A stretch of DNA of 64,000 bases from Zavarzinella formosa DSM 19928. GTDB taxonomy: Bacteria > Planctomycetota > Planctomycetia > Gemmatales > Gemmataceae. Within the stretch, counting starts at the first letter, position 1. Every line of letters begins with the position of its first letter. The position numbers and the translations under genes are program-made. The stretch spans positions 384,558 to 448,557 of the forward strand of contig NZ_JH636445.1 in NCBI RefSeq assembly GCF_000255705.1. The letters are read 5' to 3'. Below the pieces are notes generated by a model. The model saw nothing but the letters and a program-made list of their open reading frames with translations, did no database searches and was not told the origin of the DNA. This document shows, in pieces, positions 25,073 through 32,760 of this stretch.

Positions 25073-26125
25073 TCAAATGGAGGGGGCGGGAAGCAACCCA
25101 TCAAGCACCCCGGCGGCCACCGGGCGGGGGCACGACCAGATCAGGAAAAACAGGGCCTGCCGGGCCAGCCGTTGGGCCGGATGCGGCACCACGAACCCGG
25201 TTCCCTTGGCGAAAAGCAACCCGGTTTGACTGGCTTGCAGAGCCAATCGGGTGCAGTCCACCCGCAGAGCCGCCACGGATTCCGGATCGGGGCTGCCATC
25301 CGCCAAGGCATGCAAGCGTCTGCGAGCCGATTCGACCGATTGACTGAATTGCCCGGCCACCGTCTCCAATTCGGGCCGTGTTTTCGATTCCTGCTGAAGA
25401 TATTCCGTGGCGGCGACGGCCAGCCCCAAAGCGAGGCATGAGGTTTCCAACCCGCCCCCGCCGATTTTCCCAAGGATCTGTTCGGTCGGACCCCACAGCA
25501 GGTCTTCACTGGCGATTTCAACATTTTCGCAGCGGATGGCGGCCGTCCGTGAGCCGATTAACGCCGCGAGCATCAAGGGGGGCGAGATCGTCACCCCGTT
25601 TCGGGGCACCGGAAGGGCGAACAAAATCTGCCGGTCGTCCGGAAGCGTCGCTCCGGCGACAATCACCCCGGCTTGATCGGCCCCCGTGATCCAAGGAATA
25701 TCGCCATCAAGCCGTAATCCCTCGGCCTTACCCGTTGCCCGGAGGGATGGCCCCATGTGTTGGCGGGAGGTAGAGAGTTGGGAAACGCCGATGGTAAGAA
25801 ACAACCGCCCGGCGGCCGCCTCCGGAAGATAACGCTCCCGCAGATGTGCCGGCCCCGCGAGGATTCGCCGGATGGCCGCCTCCCGTTGGCTAAGGATAAA
25901 AGAGCTCGTCAAACAGGAAGCGGCAATCGCCTCGCTGCCGCGAAGTTGGTCCTGCACCCCCAACCCGGAACCACCGTATTCGGCCGGAATCGACCACTTG
26001 AACACCCCGGCCTCGGCCAAGCCCGCGCATGATTCGCCGGGCCAGTCGATTTGCGTGTCGGCGGCATTGGCTCCGGCCAACAACTTCAATCGGAGTGATT
26101 CAGTGATCGCCGGAACGGACATCTG
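25073..26125 (-). CDS. acyl-CoA dehydrogenase-like flavoprotein
   Basis: A 350-residue protein (from MSVPAITESL) with the acyl-CoA dehydrogenase fold. Recognisable pieces are FKWSIPAEYGGSGLGVQDQLR, an FAD-contact-like segment LFLTIGVSQLST, the beta-domain RLDGDIPWITGAD, and a helical C-terminal domain. The usual catalytic Glu region near the C terminus is not obvious and the protein is shorter than typical members, so activity is uncertain. A GGGA site 8 nt upstream supports this start; in-frame codons up to 26221 would extend it by 32 residues. It is divergent from the gamma-glutamyltransferase gene. Confidence 0.7.
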   Translation of the reverse strand, partial: QMSVPAITESLRLKLLAGANAADTQIDWPGESCAGLAEAGVFKWSIPAEYGGSGLGVQDQLRGSEAIAASCLTSSFILSQREAAIRRILAGPAHLRERYLPEAAAGRLFLTIGVSQLSTSRQHMGPSLRATGKAEGLRLDGDIPWITGADQAGVIVAGATLPDDRQILFALPVPRNGVTISPPLMLAALIGSRTAAIRCENVEIASEDLLWGPTEQILGKIGGGGLETSCLALGLAVAATEYLQQESKTRPELETVAGQFSQSVESARRRLHALADGSPDPESVAALRVDCTRLALQASQTGLLFAKGTGFVVPHPAQRLARQALFFLIWSCPRPVAAGVLDGLLPAPSI

Positions 26126-26220
26126 TGTTGTCCCAAGAGTTTCATGAACGCTCAGTTTATGCGATCGGACCATCGTTGAGCCAGTTCTGACGAAGTAGAT
26201 CAGCAATCGGCCAGCTGCCA

Positions 26221-26248
26221 TTGATTCGTCACACTTTGATGTTATATT
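26221..26248 (+). promoter_or_regulatory. possible sigma-70-like promoter for ggt
   Basis: TTGATT (26221-26226) and TATATT (26243-26248) with a 16-bp spacer, in an AT-rich pocket of the 266-bp gap between two divergent genes. A transcript would begin near 26255, giving a leader of about 137 nt before the ggt start. Confidence 0.35.
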
Positions 26249-26391
26249 ACTAAAATCATTAATTTGATGAACATTTTGGTTCGCCTGTCCGATTGTTTTT
26301 GAGAAACACCCGTAAAAGGTTTTTCTCCTGATCGTCGCAGAAGGTTATCATGGGCCATGTTAGCCGAGGCTGGATTCCGGGAGAATCGTTG

Positions 26392-28017
26392 ATGCGCACC
26401 GAGACGACTCGACGGGCTTTTTTGGCCGCCATCGGCGGTTCGGCCGTTTCGCTCACTGTTGGGAATCGGGTTTGGGGAGACACCCCGGCGAAGCTGACCG
26501 GCTTTGTCAACGGCCAGCTTCAAGCGGCTGAAGCCGGGAACGCCGTGTTGGCGGCCGGTGGTAATGCAGTTGATGCAATTGTCTCGGCCGCCCTTGTCGC
26601 CGGGGTGGTCGCTATCCCCCTCACCGGCATCGGCGGCTATGGCGGGCACATCATCATTTCCCGGCCAGACGGCAAAGTGTCGGCCATCGATTTTAACACG
26701 GTCGCCCCGGCCAATGTCACGCCCGATATTTACAAGGCCGATGAAAAAGGGAATGTCAAAGACGATGTGAACGCCTTCGGGTGGAAAGCGGTTGGCGTGC
26801 CGGGGGTTCTGGCGGGCTTGCAACTGGCCCTCGACAAATTTGGCTCGAAACCCCTCGCCGAACTGCTCAAGCCCGCGATTCGATTCGCCAAAGATGGCTT
26901 TCCCATCACGAAACCATTTGCCACCCAAACAAAGGGGGCTTTGGTCCGGCTCGCCAAAGACCCCGGTTCGGCGAAACTGCTCCTGAAGGATGGCCAACCA
27001 CCGGCGGAGGGGGCGATTCTCAAGAATCCCGATCTGGGCGTGATGCTGCAAACCCTCGCGGATCGCGGGTCGGTGGCGACCTTCTACAAAGGGGACATTG
27101 CGGACCAATTGGCCACAGCCTTTCGCAAGAACGATGGTTGGGTGACGGCCGCCGATTTAGCCGCTTACAAGGCGTTGGAAGTTGAGCCATTGTCCGTTGA
27201 GTGGAACGGCTTCAAAATCCACACTCCCCCGCCAAGTTCCGGCGGGTTGACCGTTCTGCAATCGCTGACCGCATTGAAAGCTCTTGAGTGGCCGGGGGAA
27301 GAGAATGAAGTCGCCCGCTCCCGCATCTATTTGGAAGCCCTGCGAGTGTCATGGACAGACCGGTTGCAATACCTCGGCGATCCGGTTCAGGCCGATGTGC
27401 CGGTGAAGAGATTGCTCTCGGAAGATCATGCCCGCCAGACGGCCAAACGGGTGCGGGCGGCTCTCGCGGCCGGAAAGCCCGTCGAGGGGCAGTCCGACGG
27501 TCGGCCGTCCGGCGGCACGATCCACCTCAACGCGATTGACGCCACCGGATTGACGGCGGCGGTCACCTTCACCCACGGCGGCTACTTCGGTGCGCAGGTC
27601 ACCGTGGATGGATTGGGCTTGGTGTTGGGACAGGGCTTGAGCCGGTTCGACCCGCGACCGGGAAGGGCCAATTCCCCGGGCGCCGGCAAGCGACCGTTGC
27701 ATAATATGTGCCCCACGATTGTCACACGAGATGGTTCCCCGGTCTTGGCGGTCGGAGCCACCGGAGGCCGGAAAATCGTCAACGCGGTCACGCGGGCCGT
27801 GGCCGGATATGTCGGTGAAAAACTCTCGACACCGGATGCCGTCGCGGCGTTGCGAATTCACACCGAGGGGGATATGAAGGCGACCCTCGATCCCAAGCAT
27901 CCCGCGACCGAAGAGTTTAAAAAGGCCGGTTATCAACTCACGGAAGGAACCGTGGCCGCCCTCACCGCGCTTGGCCGAGACCCCGAAACGAAACAGCTTC
28001 GCCCGGCGGCCCGGTAA
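26392..28017 (+). CDS. ggt: gamma-glutamyltransferase, exported (Tat-type signal)
   Basis: A 541-residue Ntn-hydrolase that cleaves gamma-glutamyl bonds, for example of glutathione. The N terminus has TRRAFLAAIGGSAVSL, a Tat-like signal with twin Arg. The large-subunit start FVNGQLQAAEAGNAVLAAGGNAVDA and GIGGYGGHIIIS are characteristic. The autocleavage and nucleophile Thr is Thr376 in GGTIHLNAID, followed by AVTFTHGGYFGAQV and KRPLHNMCPTIV. The start at 26392 is preceded by GGGAGA at good distance; an ORF start at 26350 is less supported. Next to an ATP-grasp ligase, it may act on a gamma-linked product (inference). Confidence 0.88.
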   Translation: MRTETTRRAFLAAIGGSAVSLTVGNRVWGDTPAKLTGFVNGQLQAAEAGNAVLAAGGNAVDAIVSAALVAGVVAIPLTGIGGYGGHIIISRPDGKVSAIDFNTVAPANVTPDIYKADEKGNVKDDVNAFGWKAVGVPGVLAGLQLALDKFGSKPLAELLKPAIRFAKDGFPITKPFATQTKGALVRLAKDPGSAKLLLKDGQPPAEGAILKNPDLGVMLQTLADRGSVATFYKGDIADQLATAFRKNDGWVTAADLAAYKALEVEPLSVEWNGFKIHTPPPSSGGLTVLQSLTALKALEWPGEENEVARSRIYLEALRVSWTDRLQYLGDPVQADVPVKRLLSEDHARQTAKRVRAALAAGKPVEGQSDGRPSGGTIHLNAIDATGLTAAVTFTHGGYFGAQVTVDGLGLVLGQGLSRFDPRPGRANSPGAGKRPLHNMCPTIVTRDGSPVLAVGATGGRKIVNAVTRAVAGYVGEKLSTPDAVAALRIHTEGDMKATLDPKHPATEEFKKAGYQLTEGTVAALTALGRDPETKQLRPAAR

Positions 28018-28108
28018 ATTCATGTCACACAGCATCCAAGTTTTTCACAGTCGTTGGCCCGCTAAGATAGGCCGCAGACCGCTTCAGGAGCCAGGAAGGG
28101 GACAATCC

Positions 28109-29140
28109 ATGCAAAATCTTCGACCGTTCGCCATCTATCACGAACACCCCGACTGGTTCCGTCCGTTGTTCAAGGAACTCGACCGTCGGAGCCTGCCGTA
28201 TGTGAAACTCGACCCTCGCGCCCATTGCTACGATCCCGGCGAAACGGAATGCCCGTATTCACTGGTCTTCAATCGCATGAGTCCGTCTGCTTATCTGCGA
28301 GACGGCATCCAGGGGATGTTTTACACGCAGTCGTACCTTGCCCATCTGGACCGCCTCGGCGTTCCCGTGGTCAACGGCAGCAATGCGTTTGCCCATGAAA
28401 TCTCGAAGGCCCGGCAACTTTCGTTGTTGAAGGGCCTCAACCTGTCGTACCCCAAGGCCCGCGTGGTCAACCATCCCAGCCGGGTCGCGCGGGCGGCGGC
28501 CGATCTGAGGTTCCCGGTGGTGGTGAAAGCCAATGTCGGCGGCAGCGGAGCGGGCATTGTCCGCTTTGACACGCCCGGCGATTTGGAACGGGCGGCCGCC
28601 GAGAAACGACTGGATTTCGGCGTTGATCACACGGCTCTCGTTCAAGAGTTCATTCCTGCTCGCGGCGGGCACATTACGCGGGTGGAAGTGCTGGATGGAA
28701 AATTTCTTTACGCGATCAATGTCTTCACCAACGGCGATTCGTTCAACCTCTGCCCGGCCGATATCTGCCAGCGCAGCGACGGCGTGGAACTGGCGCGATC
28801 AGCCTGCCCGATCGACGCCCCGAAGACTGGATTGAAAGTCGCCGGGTACACTCCGCCGGACGAGGTGATTGATGCTTGCGAAGAGATCATGCTCGCCGCC
28901 GGCATCGATGTCGGCGGGATTGAATACATGATTGACGACCGCGACGGCCGACTTGTGTATTATGACGTGAACGCCCTCTCGAACTTTGTGGCTGACGCCG
29001 TCAATGTGGTTGGCTTTGATCCGGTCCCGAAACTCGTGGATTTTCTGGAACACAAATCCCGGATGCCGTGGTGGCCGAAGTTGCCGAAGCGAAACCGGCC
29101 GAGATACCGCAGCATGGCCGATTGGGATGCCGCGATCTGA
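28109..29140 (+). CDS. ATP-grasp (RimK-like) amino acid or peptide ligase
   Basis: A 343-residue ATP-grasp enzyme, forming an amide or similar bond at the expense of ATP. Seen are the ATP-binding Lys-containing strand FPVVVKANVGGSGAGIVRF, the VQEFIPARGGHITRVEVLDG strand (GGxxxR type in RimK/LysX relatives) and the metal ligands in GRLVYYDVNALSNFV. The start at 28109 follows an AAGGGG ribosome site; the longer open frame upstream overlaps ggt. The gap to ggt is 91 bp and to the following oxygenase gene 25 bp. The substrate is unknown; it is not a known synthetase by sequence. Confidence 0.82.
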   Translation: MQNLRPFAIYHEHPDWFRPLFKELDRRSLPYVKLDPRAHCYDPGETECPYSLVFNRMSPSAYLRDGIQGMFYTQSYLAHLDRLGVPVVNGSNAFAHEISKARQLSLLKGLNLSYPKARVVNHPSRVARAAADLRFPVVVKANVGGSGAGIVRFDTPGDLERAAAEKRLDFGVDHTALVQEFIPARGGHITRVEVLDGKFLYAINVFTNGDSFNLCPADICQRSDGVELARSACPIDAPKTGLKVAGYTPPDEVIDACEEIMLAAGIDVGGIEYMIDDRDGRLVYYDVNALSNFVADAVNVVGFDPVPKLVDFLEHKSRMPWWPKLPKRNRPRYRSMADWDAAI

Positions 29141-29165
29141 GCCGGGCGACGATGGAGAACCTGCG

Positions 29166-30188
29166 ATGCGCTATGGGTATTGGTTGCCGGTGTTTGGCGG
29201 CTGGCTGCGGAATGTGGACGATGAAAACATGGCCGCCACTTGGGAATATTCCAAGAAGTTGGCCCGTCGCAGCGAGCAAATCGGGTACGACCTCTCCCTT
29301 GTCGCCGAATTGAACCTGAACGACATCAAGGGCGAAGACGCCCCGTCCTTGGATGCCTGGAGCACGGCGGCCGCACTCACGGCCGTCACTGAGCGGCTCG
29401 AATATATGGTGGCCGTCCGGCCGACGTTTCACCATCCCGCCTTGCTGGCCAAACAGGCGGCCAACATCGATCACATCGGCGGGGGAGGGCGGTTGTCCCT
29501 CAATGTCGTTTCCAGTTGGTGGAAGGACGAAGCCGAGAAATACGGTGTCCACTTTGAACAGCACGACGATCGCTATGGCCGCACGGCCGAATGGCTGCAA
29601 GTCTTAGACAACCTCTGGAAAAAAGACGGGTTCACCTTCGAGGGGAAGTATTACAAACTCCGCGATTCCGTGCTTCAGCCAAAGCCCTTGAGCAAACCCC
29701 GGCCGACGATCTACGCCGGGGGCGAATCCGAGGCGGCCAAAAACCTCATCGCCAAAACCTGTGACGCCTATGTGATGCACGGTGACCCGCCGGAACGCAT
29801 CCGCGAAAAAATCTCGGACATGGCCGCCCGTCGAGAACGGTTTGGCTTGCCGCCGATGACCTATGGCGTGGCCGCGTATTCCATCGTGCGAAACACGGAA
29901 GCCGAGGCCAAAGCAGAGCTTGCCCGCATCACCGATGTGAAGCAATCGGCCGGCGGGTACAGCAATTACCAGCAATGGCTCTCCGGCACGCAACTCGAAC
30001 AACGGGTGTCGCTGGAAGACTATTCCGTGAGCAATCGCGGCCTGCGCGCGGGATTGGTCGGAACACCCCAAAAAGTGATTGACCAAGTGGCCGCTTTCGA
30101 GGCCGTCGGGGTGAATTTGTTGCTGTTACAATGCAGCCCGCAGATTGAGGAAATGGAACGATTTGCGGAGAGCGTCATCCGGAGATGA
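29166..30188 (+). CDS. LLM-class FMN-dependent monooxygenase (SsuD/SfnG-like)
   Basis: A 340-residue bacterial-luciferase-like flavin monooxygenase using FMNH2 from a separate reductase. Typical features are the start MRYGYWLPVFGGWLRNV, ERLEYMVAVRPTFHHPALLAKQAA, GGGGRLSLNVVSSWWKDEAEKYG and PTIYAGGESEAAKNLIAKTCDAYVMH. This pattern is closest to alkanesulfonate or dimethylsulfone monooxygenases. The GGAG site 8 nt before the ATG supports the start; a longer open frame upstream overlaps the ATP-grasp gene. No NADH:FMN reductase or sulfonate ABC transporter gene is close by. Confidence 0.85.
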   Translation: MRYGYWLPVFGGWLRNVDDENMAATWEYSKKLARRSEQIGYDLSLVAELNLNDIKGEDAPSLDAWSTAAALTAVTERLEYMVAVRPTFHHPALLAKQAANIDHIGGGGRLSLNVVSSWWKDEAEKYGVHFEQHDDRYGRTAEWLQVLDNLWKKDGFTFEGKYYKLRDSVLQPKPLSKPRPTIYAGGESEAAKNLIAKTCDAYVMHGDPPERIREKISDMAARRERFGLPPMTYGVAAYSIVRNTEAEAKAELARITDVKQSAGGYSNYQQWLSGTQLEQRVSLEDYSVSNRGLRAGLVGTPQKVIDQVAAFEAVGVNLLLLQCSPQIEEMERFAESVIRR

Positions 30189-30208
30189 TTTGGTGAGCCA
30201 AACCGACA

Positions 30209-31243
30209 TTACTCAAACAACCCCGGTTGAACCTGTTCTGTCGGCCGCATGGCAATCTTTCCCAAAAGCTCAAACGCTTTCGGCGTGGCCATCCGGCCGC
30301 GCGGGGTGCGGATCACATACTGTTCCCGCAGCAGGAACGGCTCCACTTCGTCGCTGAGGGTGTCGCTCGGGATGTTCATCGTGGCGGCAATCGCTTCCAC
30401 GCCGGCCGGGCCGCCGCCGAAGACGTCAATCAAAGTCTCCAAGTATCGACGGTCCTGCTTGTCGAGACCGACGCGGTCAATGTTTTGCATGTCCAAGGCC
30501 GCGCGGGCGATTTCCAAATTGATCGTTCCGTCCCCTTCGCTGACCGCATAATTCCGCACCCAATATAGCCGGGAGTTGGCGATCCGGGGGGTGCCGCGAC
30601 AGCGGCGGGCAAGTTCCACGGCCGCGTCGGATTCGATGGGGATGTTCAACTTCGCCGCGTTGACGGTCACAATTCGGGCCAATTCCTCGGCCGTGTAAAA
30701 TTCGAGATGTTCGTGCATCTTGAAGCGATCACGCATCGGGGCCGACAACATGCCGCTGCGGGTGGTCGCCCCGATGAGCGTGAATCGTTTCAAGTTCATG
30801 GAGATTGTGCGGGCGTTCAAACCTTCACCCAGCACAATGTCGATGCGGAAATCCTCCATCGCCGGGTAGATGAACTCTTCCACCACTCGGGGCATCCGGT
30901 GAATTTCATCAATGAAGAGGATGGAGCCTTCTTCGAGATTGGTGAGAAACGGCAGCATGTCGGCCGGCTTGGAGAGGGCCGGGCCGCTGGTCATTTGCAG
31001 GGATACGCCGAGTTCGTTCGGCAGTACGGTGGCGAACGTGGTTTTTCCCAAACCGGGGGGGCCGTCGAACAAAATGTGGCCGAGCGGTTCCTTGAGTTTC
31101 TTCGCGGCGCGGACGGCGATGCCGAGGCGTTGGGCCACTTCCGTCTGGCCGATCACTTCCGTCAGGAGTTTGGGGCGCAGGGCGGCGTCAACCCGCTTGG
31201 GGTCTTCGGGTGTTCCGTTTCCAATGACGGGGGTGCGTGCCAT
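30209..31243 (-). CDS. ruvB: Holliday junction branch-migration helicase RuvB
   Basis: A 344-residue AAA+ motor that drives branch migration with RuvA. Walker A FDGPPGLGKTTFA, Walker B ILFIDEIHRMPRVVEE, sensor 1 LIGATTRSGML and the C-terminal winged-helix ending FLLREQYVIRTPRGRMAT are conserved along the normal family length. It lies 6 bp after ruvA in the same operon. Confidence 0.97.
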   Translation of the reverse strand: MARTPVIGNGTPEDPKRVDAALRPKLLTEVIGQTEVAQRLGIAVRAAKKLKEPLGHILFDGPPGLGKTTFATVLPNELGVSLQMTSGPALSKPADMLPFLTNLEEGSILFIDEIHRMPRVVEEFIYPAMEDFRIDIVLGEGLNARTISMNLKRFTLIGATTRSGMLSAPMRDRFKMHEHLEFYTAEELARIVTVNAAKLNIPIESDAAVELARRCRGTPRIANSRLYWVRNYAVSEGDGTINLEIARAALDMQNIDRVGLDKQDRRYLETLIDVFGGGPAGVEAIAATMNIPSDTLSDEVEPFLLREQYVIRTPRGRMATPKAFELLGKIAMRPTEQVQPGLFE

Positions 31244-31249
31244 GGTTCG

Positions 31250-31894
31250 TTACCGTTCGGTCTTCTTCTTGAAACATTCGTTGATGATATCCCCGACATC
31301 CTTGTATTCTTTGCCGGTTTTCAGGACGACATCCAACCGGTCGCGGGCATCGGCGGGAGAGAGGCCGAGACCCATCAGAGCAGTGTAGGCATCCTCGAAC
31401 ACCGTGGCGTTGACGGCGGGCTTTGCCGGTTTGCCGTCGTCGGCCGATGAGGGTTGTTCGCCGAGAAGGGCGAACTTGGTTACTTTGGTTTTCAGCGTGG
31501 CGATGATCTGCTCGGCCGTTGTTTTGCCGATGCCCGGCATGGTGGTCAGCCATTTGACATCCAGTCGTTGGATGGCGTTGGCTAGTTCGCGGATCGGCCG
31601 GCCCATTGCCTTGAGGGCTTTCTTCACGCCGATCTTGTCCACCGTGCAGAAGAGCTCAAAAAACTCCAGTTCCAGTTCGCTGGAAAATCCGATCTTCCGG
31701 GGAATCATCTTGTTGGAGTTCTGGTTTCCCTCAATGTACTCCAATGTGTGAAACGTCACTTCTTCGCCGGTGCTGGTTTGAATTTGCCGCCGAACAAACT
31801 CGGGGATCAGCACTTGGTATTCAAAAGGCCCCACTTGAAGACGCGCTTCCTCCTCCAAGACACGGTTCAGCACTCCGGTGATTTTCGTGAGCAT
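31250..31894 (-). CDS. ruvA: Holliday junction DNA helicase subunit RuvA
   Basis: A 214-residue RuvA with the N-terminal OB fold (MLTKITGVLNRVLEEEARLQ), tandem helix-hairpin-helix motifs in VKKALKAMGRPIRELANAI and WLTTMPGIGKTTAEQI, and a C-terminal domain (YTALMGLGLSPADARDRLD) that contacts RuvB. A low-complexity linker joins them. It precedes ruvB. Between it and ruvC lies a palindromic repeat. Confidence 0.95.
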   Translation of the reverse strand: MLTKITGVLNRVLEEEARLQVGPFEYQVLIPEFVRRQIQTSTGEEVTFHTLEYIEGNQNSNKMIPRKIGFSSELELEFFELFCTVDKIGVKKALKAMGRPIRELANAIQRLDVKWLTTMPGIGKTTAEQIIATLKTKVTKFALLGEQPSSADDGKPAKPAVNATVFEDAYTALMGLGLSPADARDRLDVVLKTGKEYKDVGDIINECFKKKTER

Positions 31895-31930
31895 GATGCT
31901 TTCTCAGTTCAAGCGAATCAAGCGAAGACA

Positions 31931-32078
31931 AGACCTCACGCAAAGTTCGCAAAGGGGACGCAAAGCTCGCCAAGAGTCAATGAAATTTGTCATTTTCTCT
32001 GCCAAGAACATGATCTGACATTTATTTCCCTTGGCTCTTTGCGAGCTTTGCTATCTTTGCGCACTTTGCGAGAAGTCT
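31931..32078. repeat. imperfect inverted repeat between ruvC and ruvA
   Basis: The left arm (about 31931-31980) and the right arm (about 32031-32078) are near reverse complements over about 48 bp with a few gaps and mismatches, separated by about 50 AT-rich bases. Each arm carries several copies of the motif CGCAAAG or its complement CTTTGCG, making the arms internally repetitive. The structure looks like a palindromic intergenic element (REP or MITE-like) inserted in the operon, and could fold as a long hairpin in RNA. Confidence 0.75.
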
Positions 32079-32090
32079 TATTTTCGCCTG

Positions 32091-32642
32091 TCATTCCACT
32101 GGCAACCGCACGCGGAGACCTGTCGTGATGTCCGGCCGGTCGTTGGGGGTGCCCCGCAGGTAGTGATGACATAGGGCGATGGCCAAGGCGTCGGCCACGT
32201 CGTGGGGTTCCGGCATCTCGGTCAGTCGGAACTCCCGGAGCATGGCCATTTGCATTTGGTCTTTGCCAGCCCGGCCGCTGCCGGTGATGGCTTTTTTGAT
32301 CTGCGTCGCGGCGTAGCCCGTCACGGGAATGTCGTTCATTCCGGCCGCCAGCAGAATCACCCCGCGGGCGTGACCCATCAGAATGGCGGTGCGGGGATGT
32401 TCGTAATGGGCGTACAGTTGCTCGACAGACAGCGCATCCGGTTTGAACTGGGTGATAATTTCCATCACCCCATCGTAAAGTCGCCGCAGGCGCTGTGCCA
32501 TGTCAGCAGTTTCTCTTTTCACGGTGGGTTTGATGACGCCCGCCTCGACCAGACGAACGCCGGAGACGGAACTGTCGATGAGGGCGTAGCCGGTGGTGTT
32601 CAAACCGGGATCAAGGCCGAGAATCCGGGATGGGACGGACAT
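32091..32642 (-). CDS. ruvC: crossover junction endodeoxyribonuclease RuvC
   Basis: A 183-residue Holliday-junction resolvase with RNase-H fold. The first catalytic Asp is in ILGLDPGLNTTGYALID, Glu is in DALSVEQLYAHYEH, and the C-terminal acidic pair is in MPEPHDVADALAIALCH. All required residues are present and the length is typical. It is the first gene of the ruvC-ruvA-ruvB group; the gap to ruvA is 196 bp. Confidence 0.96.
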   Translation of the reverse strand: MSVPSRILGLDPGLNTTGYALIDSSVSGVRLVEAGVIKPTVKRETADMAQRLRRLYDGVMEIITQFKPDALSVEQLYAHYEHPRTAILMGHARGVILLAAGMNDIPVTGYAATQIKKAITGSGRAGKDQMQMAMLREFRLTEMPEPHDVADALAIALCHHYLRGTPNDRPDITTGLRVRLPVE

Positions 32643-32760
32643 GCAGGCTCACGCGGAGAAGGGCGCCGGAAAGGGCGTTCCCTCCCGACATCCTAGCGGA
32701 TAACGGGCAACGCCATAAAGGGATCATCGGCCGATCCGGTCCCCGAACGTGAACAAATTT

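Noticed and set aside
30189-30202. Small hairpin TTTGG-TGAG-CCAAA between the monooxygenase and ruvB stops
   Set aside because: A 5-bp stem without a T tract is not sufficient evidence for termination.
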